The notes under the pieces were generated by a model. The model was not told the origin of the DNA, did no database searches, and worked only from the letters and a program-made list of their open reading frames with translations. From NCBI RefSeq assembly GCF_001668575.1, contig NZ_LZMD01000090.1:1-64000 (forward strand): a DNA stretch of 64,000 nt, read 5' to 3'. Below are positions 9,699 through 18,343 of the stretch, piece by piece. This stretch comes from Mycobacterium sp. 1164985.4 (GTDB lineage: Bacteria > Actinomycetota > Actinomycetes > Mycobacteriales > Mycobacteriaceae). Numbering within the stretch: position 1 is the first letter of the stretch; every line of letters begins with the position of its first letter. Position numbers and translations under genes: made by a program.

Positions 9699-10760
9699 TC
9701 AGCCAGAGTAGTTGCCGAGCGACAGGCCGCGTTTGGCCAGCCAACCCACCGGGTCGACACGATCGGTGCCGTTGAGGTGGACCTCGAAATGCAGGTGCGG
9801 CCCGGTCGAGTTGCCGGTATTACCCATCTTGGCGATCTGGTCACCGGCCCACACCCGCTGGCCGACCTCCACCTGCCACGCGCTGAGGTGGCCGTACAGC
9901 GTCACGGTGCCGTCGGAGTGCCGCAGCTTGACCATGTTGCCGTAGCCGGCGTACGGGCCTGCCGAGATGACCACGCCGTCGGAGGCGGCGAGCACCGGGG
10001 TGCCGATCGAGTTCGCGATGTCGACGCCGCCGTGCAGCGCGCCCCACCGGTAGCCGAAGCCCGACGTCCACACGCCCTTGGTGGGCATCACGAACATCGG
10101 CCGCTGCAGGCGGGCCTCGCGTTCCGCACGCTCCTGCGCGAACGCGGCGGCCTTCTGGATCTCCTCGGTGTGCAGCGTCGAGCTGGCGGCCGGTGTCACC
10201 GCGACCACCTGCATACCGCCCGTCGACCCACTGATGGGATTGGCGAGCGCGGACTGGTCGGCGGCCAGCACGGTCTCCGAGGACTTCTCCTGCGTCGCGT
10301 TGGCCATCGAGTACGCGCCCGCCGCCGTGGCCCCGACCGCCATCGCGGCGACCATCAGACGGCCCTTGACGGGGACTTCCTGCTTGCGGTGCGCCGGCGT
10401 GCGGGTGCCGATCCGGATGACGTCGGTGGCGGCCATCCCGTCGCTGGTGTCGGTGTGGCTGTCGCGGTAGGCGTGTGAACGGCGCGCGTGACGGGGGCCG
10501 GCCGCGAACTCCGTGGGCACGGCCAGGCGCAGCGGAACGAGGTCGTCGGTGTCGGTCAGGTCGTCGAGTTCGGGAGCGCGGATGACCTGGGCTTCGCGGT
10601 CGAAGGCGCTGTTCTCACGGAAATCGATGTCGTCGAGATCGCCGAATTCGTTGAACGGAATGATGTCGGTGACTTCCGACGGGGATTCGCTTACGCGGCG
10701 GCTGATTTGCCGATTCGTCGACGATCTGCGATGAGATCCGGACGAACGGTGCGAAGCCAA
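9699..10760 (-). CDS. M23 (LytM) family metallopeptidase, Rv0950c-like
   Basis: A 353-residue protein with a charged cytoplasmic N-terminus, one membrane segment near 135-155 and a C-terminal M23 domain. Zinc ligands are visible: HGGVD (H243, D247) and GPHLHFEV (H322, H324). The domain cuts, or when degenerate regulates cutting of, peptidoglycan cross-links outside the membrane. All four catalytic positions are present, so it is probably active. TTG start at 10760 supported by AAGGA 9 bases upstream. It is divergent from sucC and shares a region with a CRP-type site. Confidence 0.88.
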   Translation of the reverse strand: MASHRSSGSHRRSSTNRQISRRVSESPSEVTDIIPFNEFGDLDDIDFRENSAFDREAQVIRAPELDDLTDTDDLVPLRLAVPTEFAAGPRHARRSHAYRDSHTDTSDGMAATDVIRIGTRTPAHRKQEVPVKGRLMVAAMAVGATAAGAYSMANATQEKSSETVLAADQSALANPISGSTGGMQVVAVTPAASSTLHTEEIQKAAAFAQERAEREARLQRPMFVMPTKGVWTSGFGYRWGALHGGVDIANSIGTPVLAASDGVVISAGPYAGYGNMVKLRHSDGTVTLYGHLSAWQVEVGQRVWAGDQIAKMGNTGNSTGPHLHFEVHLNGTDRVDPVGWLAKRGLSLGNYSG

Positions 10761-10877
10761 CCTGGAAAATCCTTGCCTGTCGGGATGCCTGTCGTGACCA
10801 AAGCGTTATCGAGACCAGAGGCACGTTAACCAACTCCGGACGACGGCTGCAACCCGAGAGACTATTCCACGGGCGAT

Positions 10878-10893
10878 TGTGATTCGTATCACT
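10878..10893. promoter_or_regulatory. CRP-type palindrome between the M23 gene and sucC
   Basis: TGTGATTCGTATCACT matches the CRP consensus TGTGA-N6-TCACA at 9 of 10 positions. It lies 118 bases before the M23 peptidase start and 138 bases before sucC, so it could control either gene. Mycobacterial cAMP receptor protein (Rv3676 type) uses this motif. Confidence 0.65.
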
Positions 10894-11030
10894 GGAGCGC
10901 GGCGGTGAGATCTACCACATGAGCGGTGGGCGGTGCCAACGCGTTTTGGGCGTGTGGATAAAGTTCCTCCGAGCCTTCGGCCCAACAACTCCGCAATCGA
11001 CGCGCTAGAGACAGGGACGTTCCAAAGCCA

Positions 11031-12215
11031 ATGGACCTCTTCGAATATCAGGCGAAAGAGCTCTTCGCCAAGCACAACGTGCCCACCACACCCGGACGGG
11101 TGACCGACACCGCCGAGGACGCCAAGGCCATCGCCGAGGAGATCGGCAAGCCTGTGATGGTCAAGGCGCAGGTCAAAACGGGCGGTCGCGGTAAGGCCGG
11201 CGGCGTGAAATACGCGGCCACCGCCGACGACGCGTTCACCCACGCGCAGAACATCCTCGGCCTCGACATCAAGGGCCACATCGTCAAGAAGTTGCTGGTG
11301 TCCGAGGCCAGCGACATCGCCGAGGAGTACTACATCTCCTTCTTGCTCGACCGGGCGAACCGCACCTACCTGGCCATGTGCTCGGTCGAGGGCGGTATGG
11401 AGATCGAGGAGGTCGCCGCGACCAAGCCCGATCGGCTCGCCCGGATCCCGGTCGACGCCACCAAGGGCGTCGACGAGGCCTTCGCGCGCGAGATCGCCAA
11501 GAAGGGCCACCTGCCCGAGGAGGTGCTCGACGCCGCCGCGGTGACGATCGCCAAGCTGTGGGAGGTCTTCGTCGGCGAGGACGCCACGCTGGTCGAGGTC
11601 AACCCGTTGGTGCGCACCCCCTCCCGCGGTGGAGACGATCCAGGCCAGATCCTCGCCCTGGACGGCAAGGTCACCCTGGACGGCAACGCCGACTTCCGCC
11701 ATCCCGAGCACGCCGAGTTCGAGGATCGCGACGCGACCGACCCGCTGGAGCTCAAGGCCAAGGAGCACGACCTCAACTACGTCAAGCTCGACGGCGAGGT
11801 GGGCATCATCGGCAACGGCGCCGGCCTCGTGATGTCGACGCTCGACGTGGTCGCCTACGCCGGTGAGAACCACGGCGGCGTCAAGCCCGCCAATTTCCTC
11901 GACATCGGCGGTGGCGCCTCGGCCGAGGTGATGGCCGCGGGCCTCGACGTCATCCTCAACGACTCACAGGTAAAGAGCGTGTTCGTCAACGTGTTCGGCG
12001 GCATCACCGCCTGTGACGCCGTGGCCAACGGAATCGTCAACGCGCTGAAGATCCTCGGCGACGAGGCCAACAAGCCGCTCGTCGTGCGGTTGGACGGCAA
12101 CAACGTCGAGGAAGGCCGTCGCATCCTGGCCGATGCCAACCATCCGCTGGTGACCGAGGTGGGAACGATGGACGAAGCCGCCGATAAGGCCGCCGAGCTG
12201 GCGGCGAAGGCCTGA
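11031..12215 (+). CDS. sucC: succinyl-CoA ligase (ADP-forming) beta subunit
   Basis: SucC, 394 residues, forms the TCA-cycle succinyl-CoA synthetase with SucD and makes ATP from succinyl-CoA. Seen: the N-terminal MDLFEYQAKELF, the ATP-grasp strand VKAQVKTGGRGKAGGVK, LVEVNPLV, the GNGAGLVMSTLD segment and NVFGGITACD in the CoA-ligase domain. It is followed after 11 bases by sucD in one operon. The region upstream carries a CRP-type site. Confidence 0.97.
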   Translation: MDLFEYQAKELFAKHNVPTTPGRVTDTAEDAKAIAEEIGKPVMVKAQVKTGGRGKAGGVKYAATADDAFTHAQNILGLDIKGHIVKKLLVSEASDIAEEYYISFLLDRANRTYLAMCSVEGGMEIEEVAATKPDRLARIPVDATKGVDEAFAREIAKKGHLPEEVLDAAAVTIAKLWEVFVGEDATLVEVNPLVRTPSRGGDDPGQILALDGKVTLDGNADFRHPEHAEFEDRDATDPLELKAKEHDLNYVKLDGEVGIIGNGAGLVMSTLDVVAYAGENHGGVKPANFLDIGGGASAEVMAAGLDVILNDSQVKSVFVNVFGGITACDAVANGIVNALKILGDEANKPLVVRLDGNNVEEGRRILADANHPLVTEVGTMDEAADKAAELAAKA

Positions 12216-12226
12216 AGGGACTGACG

Positions 12227-13129
12227 ATGTCGATTTTTCTGAACAAAAATTCCAAGGTCATCGTCCAGGGCATCACCGGCGGCGAGGGCACCAAGCACAC
12301 CGCGCTGATGCTCAAGGCCGGCACCCAGCTGGTCGGCGGCGTGAACGCGCGCAAGGCCGGTACGACGGTGTCGCACAAGGACAAAGACGGCAAGGACGTT
12401 GAGTTGCCGGTGTTCGGCAGCGTCGCCGAAGCGATGAAGGAGACGGGCGCCGACGTCTCGGTGGTGTTCGTGCCGCCGAAGTTCGCCAAGGACGCGATCA
12501 TCGAAGCCATCGATGCGGAGATCCCGCTGCTGGTCGTCATCACCGAGGGAATCCCGGTGCAGGACACCGCGTATGCGTGGGCCTACAACGTTGAGAAAGG
12601 GCGAAAGACCCGCATCATCGGGCCGAACTGCCCGGGCATCATCACGCCGGGTGAAGCCCTGGCGGGCATCACGCCGGCCAACATCACCGGTTCGGGTCCG
12701 GTCGGTTTGGTGTCCAAGTCGGGCACGCTGACCTATCAGATGATGTTCGAACTGGGCGATCTCGGGTTCTCCACCTCGATCGGCATCGGCGGCGACCCAG
12801 TGATCGGTACGACGCACATCGACGCGATCGAGGCCTTCGAGAAGGACCCCGACACGAAGATCATCGTGATGATCGGTGAGATCGGCGGCGACGCCGAGGA
12901 GCGGGCGGCCGATTACATCAAGGCCAACGTGAGCAAGCCCGTCGTCGGTTACGTCGCGGGCTTCACGGCGCCGGAGGGCAAGACGATGGGCCACGCGGGC
13001 GCCATCGTGTCCGGTTCCTCGGGCACCGCGCAGGCCAAGAAGGAAGCGCTGGAGGCAGCGGGCGTGAAGGTCGGCAAGACACCGTCGGAGACCGCCCGAC
13101 TGGCTCGCGAGATCCTGCAGAGCCTGTAA
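12227..13129 (+). CDS. sucD: succinyl-CoA ligase (ADP-forming) alpha subunit
   Basis: SucD, 300 residues, binds CoA and carries the phosphohistidine. Visible features are VIVQGITGGEGTKHT (CoA-binding Rossmann fold), IGPNCPGIITPGE, KSGTLTY, GIGGDPVIGT and GHAGAIVSG containing the phosphorylated His. It is the second gene of the sucCD operon and is followed by a strong hairpin. Confidence 0.97.
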   Translation: MSIFLNKNSKVIVQGITGGEGTKHTALMLKAGTQLVGGVNARKAGTTVSHKDKDGKDVELPVFGSVAEAMKETGADVSVVFVPPKFAKDAIIEAIDAEIPLLVVITEGIPVQDTAYAWAYNVEKGRKTRIIGPNCPGIITPGEALAGITPANITGSGPVGLVSKSGTLTYQMMFELGDLGFSTSIGIGGDPVIGTTHIDAIEAFEKDPDTKIIVMIGEIGGDAEERAADYIKANVSKPVVGYVAGFTAPEGKTMGHAGAIVSGSSGTAQAKKEALEAAGVKVGKTPSETARLAREILQSL

Positions 13130-13141
13130 TTCGCCTGACAT

Positions 13142-13179
13142 CGAAACCGTCCCCGGCTTCACGGCCGGGGACGGTTTCG
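13142..13179 (+). terminator. intrinsic hairpin after sucD
   Basis: A perfect 15-bp inverted repeat (arms 13142-13156 and 13165-13179), extendable by one more C-G pair, with a 6-base loop. It lies 12 bases after the sucD stop and lacks a U tract. It ends the sucCD operon. Confidence 0.85.
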
Positions 13180-13235
13180 TGTTCGGGGTGGCTGTCGATT
13201 AGCCTGGCGAATTAACACCCGTCAGGAGGTCTGTA

Positions 13236-14762
13236 ATGGTCGATTCCCGGACCCCGGTCATCGTCGGCGTCGGGCAGTTCACCGAACGTATCGACGATCC
13301 CGGCTATCGGGGCATGTCGGCGGTCGACCTCGCGACGGAGGCGGTGCGTGCGGCGCTGACCGACACCGGACTCGACGCCACGGCGGCCGCAAAGGCCATC
13401 GAGACGGTGTACGCGCTGCGCCAGTTCGAGATCTCCGGGCCGATGCCCGCGGCGCTGGGCAAGTCGAACAACTATCCGCGGTCGGTCATGCGCCGCGTCG
13501 GCGGCGACCCCGCACGCGTCGTGCTCGAACCCGTCGGCGGACAGGGCCCGCAGAAACTCGTCACCGAGGCCGGTAACGCCATAGCCACGGGCGAACTCGA
13601 CGTGGCGATGGTGATCGGCTCGGAGCCGGGTTCGACGGCTCGCTACTTTGCGCAACGCGACGACAAGCCCGATTTCACCGAATACGTCGACGGCCAGCTC
13701 GAGGACCGCGGTCACCAGGTCCACCAGTACTTCACCGACTACACCGTGGCGCACGGGTTGACCGGCGCCGCAGTGCAATACGGCCTGCTGGACAACGCAC
13801 GCCGCAGCCGGTTGGGACTGGGTGTGGCCGAATATCGCCGGCAGATGGCCGAACTGTTCGCGCCGTTGTCGAAAGTCGCTGCGAAGAACCCGTTCTCGTC
13901 ATCGCCGGTCGAACGGTTGGTGGACGAGATCATCACGGTCACCGACGACAACCGGATGATCTGCGACCCGTACCCGCGCCTGCTGGTGGCCCGCGATCAG
14001 GTCAACCAGGGCGCCGCCGCGATCATGATGTCGGTGGCGTCCGCACGCCGACTCGGGGTGCCCGAGGAGAAGTGGGTCTATCTGCACGGGCATTCGGACC
14101 TGACCGAGCAAAGCCTACTGGACCGCGTCGACCTCGGCGCGAGTCCCGCGACCGTGCACGCCGTGCGAGAAGCGTTGCGGGTGGCCCAGATCGGCGTCGA
14201 CGACATCTCCACCTTCGATCTCTACAGCTGCTTCCCATTTCCGGTGTACGTCGCCTGCGAGGCGCTGGGTATCGACGGGGATGACCCGCGGGGTCTGACG
14301 GTGACCGGTGGCCTGCCGTATTTCGGAGGCCCGGGAAACAGCTACTCCTTGCATGCCATCGCCGAGACGGTCGCCCAAATGCGCGATAGGCCTGGACAAT
14401 ACGGCCTGGTGGGCGCCAACGGCGGCACGATGAGCAAGTATTCCGTCGGGATCTATTCGACGCTGCCGGCCGACTGGCGCACCAATGACAGCGAACGCCT
14501 CAGCGCCGATGTCGCAACACTCCCGGCGGTCTCGGTGACCGAGCGACCCGAAGGGAGCGCGACCATCGAGACCTACTCGGTGCGCTACGACTGGCCGGTC
14601 CGCACCGGAATCATCGTCGGCAGGCTCGATTCGGACAACTCGCGGTTTCTGGCGATCTCCGAGGATGACGAGCTCGTCGCGTTGATGTCCGACGGCGACC
14701 CGCTGGGTGCGGCGATCACGGTGCGTCCGGATGAGAAGGTCAACCGCGCGAGTTTGGCCTGA
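13236..14762 (+). CDS. thiolase-superfamily protein (acetyl-CoA acetyltransferase-like) with C-terminal OB-type domain
   Basis: A 508-residue protein. It starts with PVIVGVGQFTERI, the pattern of the thiolase-like proteins annotated as acetyl-CoA acetyltransferases in mycobacteria. FDLYSCFP around residue 330 and GLPYFGGPGNSYSLHA follow the late thiolase-domain pattern, and the last 100 or so residues look like an added OB-type domain (VRYDWPVRTGIIVGRL). Substrate unknown; sterol or fatty-acid thiolysis is typical of relatives. The start is well supported by AGGAGG 6 bases before the ATG. modA follows 17 bases later. Confidence 0.82.
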   Translation: MVDSRTPVIVGVGQFTERIDDPGYRGMSAVDLATEAVRAALTDTGLDATAAAKAIETVYALRQFEISGPMPAALGKSNNYPRSVMRRVGGDPARVVLEPVGGQGPQKLVTEAGNAIATGELDVAMVIGSEPGSTARYFAQRDDKPDFTEYVDGQLEDRGHQVHQYFTDYTVAHGLTGAAVQYGLLDNARRSRLGLGVAEYRRQMAELFAPLSKVAAKNPFSSSPVERLVDEIITVTDDNRMICDPYPRLLVARDQVNQGAAAIMMSVASARRLGVPEEKWVYLHGHSDLTEQSLLDRVDLGASPATVHAVREALRVAQIGVDDISTFDLYSCFPFPVYVACEALGIDGDDPRGLTVTGGLPYFGGPGNSYSLHAIAETVAQMRDRPGQYGLVGANGGTMSKYSVGIYSTLPADWRTNDSERLSADVATLPAVSVTERPEGSATIETYSVRYDWPVRTGIIVGRLDSDNSRFLAISEDDELVALMSDGDPLGAAITVRPDEKVNRASLA

Positions 14763-14779
14763 GCGCAGGTGTCTCAGCC

Positions 14780-15523
14780 GTGAGAGCCCTCTCCCTTCTG
14801 GCCGCACTCGTTTTCACGGTGACCGCCGGGTGCGCAAAAGAGCCGGCGGCTGATTCGCTGATGGTGTTCGCTGCCGCATCGCTGAGGGCGACGTTCACCG
14901 AGATCGGTGCGCAGTTCGAACAGCACCACCCCGGGACCCGGGTGGAGTTTTCCTTCGCCGGGTCCTCGGACCTGGCCGCGCAGCTGACGCAGGGTGCACG
15001 GGCCGACGTGTTCGCCTCCGCGGACACCGCCAACATGGATAAGGTCGCCACGGCGGGGCTGCTCGCCGGCGCCCCGGTGAGCTTTGCATCGAACACGCTG
15101 ACGATCGCGGTGGCGCCGGGAAATCCGGGGAACATCAACACGATTCGTGATCTGACCCGGCCCGGCGTCAGCGCCGTAGTGTGTGCCCCTCAGGTCCCGT
15201 GCGGATCGGCGACACGGAAGGTCGAACAGGCCGCCAATATCGAGCTGTCGCCGGTCAGCGAGGAGTCGTCCGTCACCGACGTGCTGAGCAAGGTGACGAG
15301 CGGTCAGGCGGACGCCGGAATCGTCTATGTCACCGACGCGCGGGAAGCGGGTGCCCGGGTCACCGCGGTGCCCATTCCCGAAGGCGCCGATGTGGTCAAC
15401 GTCTATCCCATTGCACCACTGAAGGACTCGGCGCACCGAGACCGCGCACAGGAGTTCGTCGACGCGGTGATCGGCGAGGCGGGACAGCAGGTGCTCGCCG
15501 CAGCGGGCTTCGGTGAGCCCTGA
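14780..15523 (+). CDS. modA: molybdate ABC transporter substrate-binding lipoprotein
   Basis: A 247-residue lipoprotein. A GTG start and signal peptide lead into the lipobox VTAGC, then the type-2 periplasmic-binding fold begins as SLMVFAAASLRATF, which is typical of ModA. FSFAGSSDLAAQL and GIVYVTDA, expected oxyanion-contact segments, are present. ModA delivers molybdate to ModBC, but no modB or modC lies in this window. The gene ends flush against the convergent oxidoreductase (TGATCA shared by both stops). Confidence 0.9.
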   Translation: MRALSLLAALVFTVTAGCAKEPAADSLMVFAAASLRATFTEIGAQFEQHHPGTRVEFSFAGSSDLAAQLTQGARADVFASADTANMDKVATAGLLAGAPVSFASNTLTIAVAPGNPGNINTIRDLTRPGVSAVVCAPQVPCGSATRKVEQAANIELSPVSEESSVTDVLSKVTSGQADAGIVYVTDAREAGARVTAVPIPEGADVVNVYPIAPLKDSAHRDRAQEFVDAVIGEAGQQVLAAAGFGEP

Positions 15524-16372
15524 TCAGACCGATGCGGCCAGCTTGCCGGCCAGCCGTTCGACGTAGGCGGCGACGTCGTCGGCAGACTTGTCGGGGAGGC
15601 CGAAGAGCACTTCGGTGACACCGAGATCTGCCCAGCGAGCGAGTTTTTCGGGATCGGGTTTGAAATCGAGAGCCACGATCTGCGGTGCGCCGTCGCGTCC
15701 GGCGGCTGCCCATGTGTCCTGCAGCAGCTTGACCGGTTCGTCGATGTCGAAGTCGCGTGGTGTGGTGATCCAACCGTCCGCCGAGCGGGCGATCCATTTG
15801 AAATTCTTCTCGGTGCCCGCGGCGCCGACCAGTACCGGGATGTGCGATTGAACGGGCTTCGGCCACGCCCAGCTGGGACCGAAGTTGACGAACTCGCCCT
15901 CGTACGACGCCTCCTCGTCGGTCCACAGCGCCCGCATCGCTTCAAGATATTCGCGCAACATGGTGCGCCTGCGACCCGGCGGGACGTTGTGGTCGGCAAG
16001 CTCGTCGGTGTTCCAGCCGAAGCCGACCCCGAGGCTCACGCGGCCACCAGACAGGTGGTCGAGCGTGGCGATCGACTTCGCCAGTGTGATCGGGTCGTGC
16101 TCGACCGGCAGCGCCACCGCGGTCGACAGCCGGACACGCGAGGTCACGGCCGCGGCCGTGCCAAGGCTCACCCAGGGATCGAGCGTGCGCATATAGCGGT
16201 CGTCGGGCAGCGACTCGTCGCCCGTCGTGGGATGCGCGGCCTGCCGTTTGACCGGTATGTGCGTGTGTTCGGGCACGTAGAACGTGGTGAACCCGTGGTC
16301 ATCGGCCAGCTTGGCGGCCGCAGCGGGGGTGATCCCGCGATCGCTGGTGAACAGAACGAGCCCGTAGTCCAT
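15524..16372 (-). CDS. LLM-class F420-dependent oxidoreductase, Rv0953c-like
   Basis: A luciferase-like TIM barrel of 282 residues. Seen: YGLVLFTSDRGITP at the start, TFYVPEHTHIP, STAVALPVEHDPITLAKSIATLDHLSGGRVSLGVGFGW and VLVGAAGTEKNFKWIAR. This set marks the mycobacterial F420 subgroup. Substrate unknown. The ATG at 16372 matches the Rv0953c length; an in-frame start at 16432 would add 20 residues without homology. Confidence 0.87.
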   Translation of the reverse strand: MDYGLVLFTSDRGITPAAAAKLADDHGFTTFYVPEHTHIPVKRQAAHPTTGDESLPDDRYMRTLDPWVSLGTAAAVTSRVRLSTAVALPVEHDPITLAKSIATLDHLSGGRVSLGVGFGWNTDELADHNVPPGRRRTMLREYLEAMRALWTDEEASYEGEFVNFGPSWAWPKPVQSHIPVLVGAAGTEKNFKWIARSADGWITTPRDFDIDEPVKLLQDTWAAAGRDGAPQIVALDFKPDPEKLARWADLGVTEVLFGLPDKSADDVAAYVERLAGKLAASV

Positions 16373-16768
16373 GCCCAGAATTAGAACGTGTTTCAGTCTG
16401 AGGGGCAAGCATGGTTCTATTTGGGCTCCCATTGCCGCGCTGCCTTGGCGGTCCGAGCCCCGACGGCCAGCCGGGACGGTGCCGCCTCATCGTGTCGTAA
16501 TTGCTGGGTGAGCAGGCCGAACGCGCATGTTTCGAATCACTTGTTCGCGCGTCAATTGTTCTGCTTCCCAGACCCTTTCGAGGGCGACGTGACGTACTGC
16601 ACGTAACGGGCACGTGTGCCGGGGCGACATGCACAGAGATAGCGCTCTTGTTCGAGATGCACGAGAGAGCTGGTTCAGAGGTGTTCGCCGTGCCGGTTCT
16701 CAGCACGCAGCGGCACCTCCCGTCGAGGTTGCGACGGGCGCAGGTGTCGCCAGACTTTAGGCGAGAAA
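16373..16768. other. 396-base divergent intergenic region before the polysaccharide operon
   Basis: No gene seen. It must hold the promoters of the F420 oxidoreductase (minus strand) and of the GT2 operon (plus strand). One notable element is GGCACGTGTGCC at 16609-16620, an inverted repeat of 5-base arms. No riboswitch-like fold was recognised by eye, and the GT2 ATG has only a weak AGGCGAG Shine-Dalgarno. Confidence 0.5.
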
Positions 16769-18343
16769 ATGCCCCGCATAACCCGTGGCGGCGCCGCGTT
16801 CGGCGCCGTCGTGTTGATATTCGCCGCGTTCGTGGTCTTCGGTGGCCATTGGTTCGGCGGCGACGACGAATCCGGTGGGCCGCCGTCGGTGCCTGCCGGT
16901 GACTCCGCGGTGACCCAGTCGGGCCCGGCGCCTGCTGCCCAGCAGGACAGCCGCTCGGTCGGCGCGTCGGGTGGGGCGCTGCCTCAGGCAGACGGCGTGC
17001 AAGCCGCCTCCGGCGATGACGGTCAGGCGGCACCCCTGCCGCCGCCGCACCGCAACGACCCGCTGAGCCTCGCCGACATCGTGTTGTTCGTCGTGATGGG
17101 GTCGGTGTCGTTGCTCTTGTTCGTGGTCGCCGCGACGACGCTGTGGTGGATGCTGCATGCCTGGCACAGCCCAGAGGCATTGTCCGGGACAGGTTTTCGC
17201 CGTCGTTCGGCTAACCGGCCGTGGTCGTTCTCACTGTTGCTGCCCGCCCGGCATGAGCAGGATGTCCTCGGCGACACCATCGACGCATTGGCCCGGCTCG
17301 ACCATCCCGCCTACGAGGTGATCGTCATCATCGGCCACGACGATCCCGAGACCGAGCGCGTGGCCCGGGCGGCTGCCGCGCGGCACCGGCGCACTGTCCG
17401 CGTCGTCATCGACGACAACATCCCGAAGAACAAGCCCAAGGCGCTCAACACCGCGTTACCGGCCTGCCGCGGTGAGGTCGTCGGGGTGTTCGACGCCGAG
17501 GACGAGGTCCATCCGAGCCTGCTACGGCTGGTCGAGGCCCGATTCGAAGAGTCGGGCGCCGACGTCGTCCAGTCGGGTGTGCAGTTGATGAACGTGCGCA
17601 CCAGTTGGTGGTCGCTGCGCAACTGTCTGGAGTACTACTTCTGGTTCCGCTCCCGTCTTCACTTCCATGCCGAACAGCGGTTCATTCCGCTGGGCGGCAA
17701 CACAGTGTTCGCGCGGACCGCGCTGTTGCGAGCCGTCGGCGGATGGGATCGCAACTGCCTGGCCGAGGACTGTGAGATCGGCGTTCGGCTCTCCACCCGC
17801 GGCGCGCGCGTCGCGGTGGCATACGACCCCCGTGTGGTCACCCGCGAGGAGACACCGGGCACAGTTCGGGCACTGGTCAAACAACGCACTCGCTGGGACC
17901 AGGGCTTCATGCAGGTCTATCAGAAGGGCGAATGGCGCAAGCTTCCGACTCGGCGCCAACGCCTGCTCGCCCGTTACACGCTGGCGATGCCGTTCCTGCA
18001 GGCCGCCACGGGCGCGCTGGTCCCTATCGCCATCGTGTGCATGTTCGTCCTCAAAGTTCCCGTGCCGCTGACCTTGCTGACGTTTCTGCCGCTGGTGCCG
18101 ACGTTGGTCACCGTGGCCGTCGAGGCCGCCGCGCTCGGGGAGTTCGGCAAGGAGTTCGGCGTGCGAATCCGGCTCTGGGACCACGTCCGCCTCGTACTCG
18201 GCGCCTTCCCGTACCAGCTCCTGCTCGCCGCCGCGGCGGTGCGGTCGGCGTGGCGGCAGAGCCGCGGACAAGGCGGCTGGGAGAAGACCGAGCACGCCAA
18301 CGCTCACCGCGCGGTCGGCCGGGAAGAGAGGATCGCCGCGTGA
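16769..18343 (+). CDS. family 2 glycosyltransferase, cellulose-synthase-like membrane processive enzyme
   Basis: A 524-residue membrane GT2. Layout: first helix (about 8-25), a Pro/Ala/Gly-rich extracytoplasmic stretch (about 30-95), second helix (about 102-125), cytosolic GT-A domain, then about three C-terminal helices. Processive-synthase motifs are present: IIGHDD, DAED at 242-245, AED ending at 334 and QRTRW at 372-376 (the Q-x-x-R-W acceptor motif of cellulose, chitin and hyaluronan synthases). There is no PilZ domain after the last helix, so BcsA-type c-di-GMP control is not built in. First gene of a three-gene overlapping operon. The sugar is not determined by sequence. Confidence 0.88.
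   Translation: MPRITRGGAAFGAVVLIFAAFVVFGGHWFGGDDESGGPPSVPAGDSAVTQSGPAPAAQQDSRSVGASGGALPQADGVQAASGDDGQAAPLPPPHRNDPLSLADIVLFVVMGSVSLLLFVVAATTLWWMLHAWHSPEALSGTGFRRRSANRPWSFSLLLPARHEQDVLGDTIDALARLDHPAYEVIVIIGHDDPETERVARAAAARHRRTVRVVIDDNIPKNKPKALNTALPACRGEVVGVFDAEDEVHPSLLRLVEARFEESGADVVQSGVQLMNVRTSWWSLRNCLEYYFWFRSRLHFHAEQRFIPLGGNTVFARTALLRAVGGWDRNCLAEDCEIGVRLSTRGARVAVAYDPRVVTREETPGTVRALVKQRTRWDQGFMQVYQKGEWRKLPTRRQRLLARYTLAMPFLQAATGALVPIAIVCMFVLKVPVPLTLLTFLPLVPTLVTVAVEAAALGEFGKEFGVRIRLWDHVRLVLGAFPYQLLLAAAAVRSAWRQSRGQGGWEKTEHANAHRAVGREERIAA

Noticed and set aside
16373..16768. c-di-GMP or c-di-AMP riboswitch before the GT2 operon
   Set aside because: I looked for the conserved aptamer segments and did not find them; only a short inverted repeat is present.
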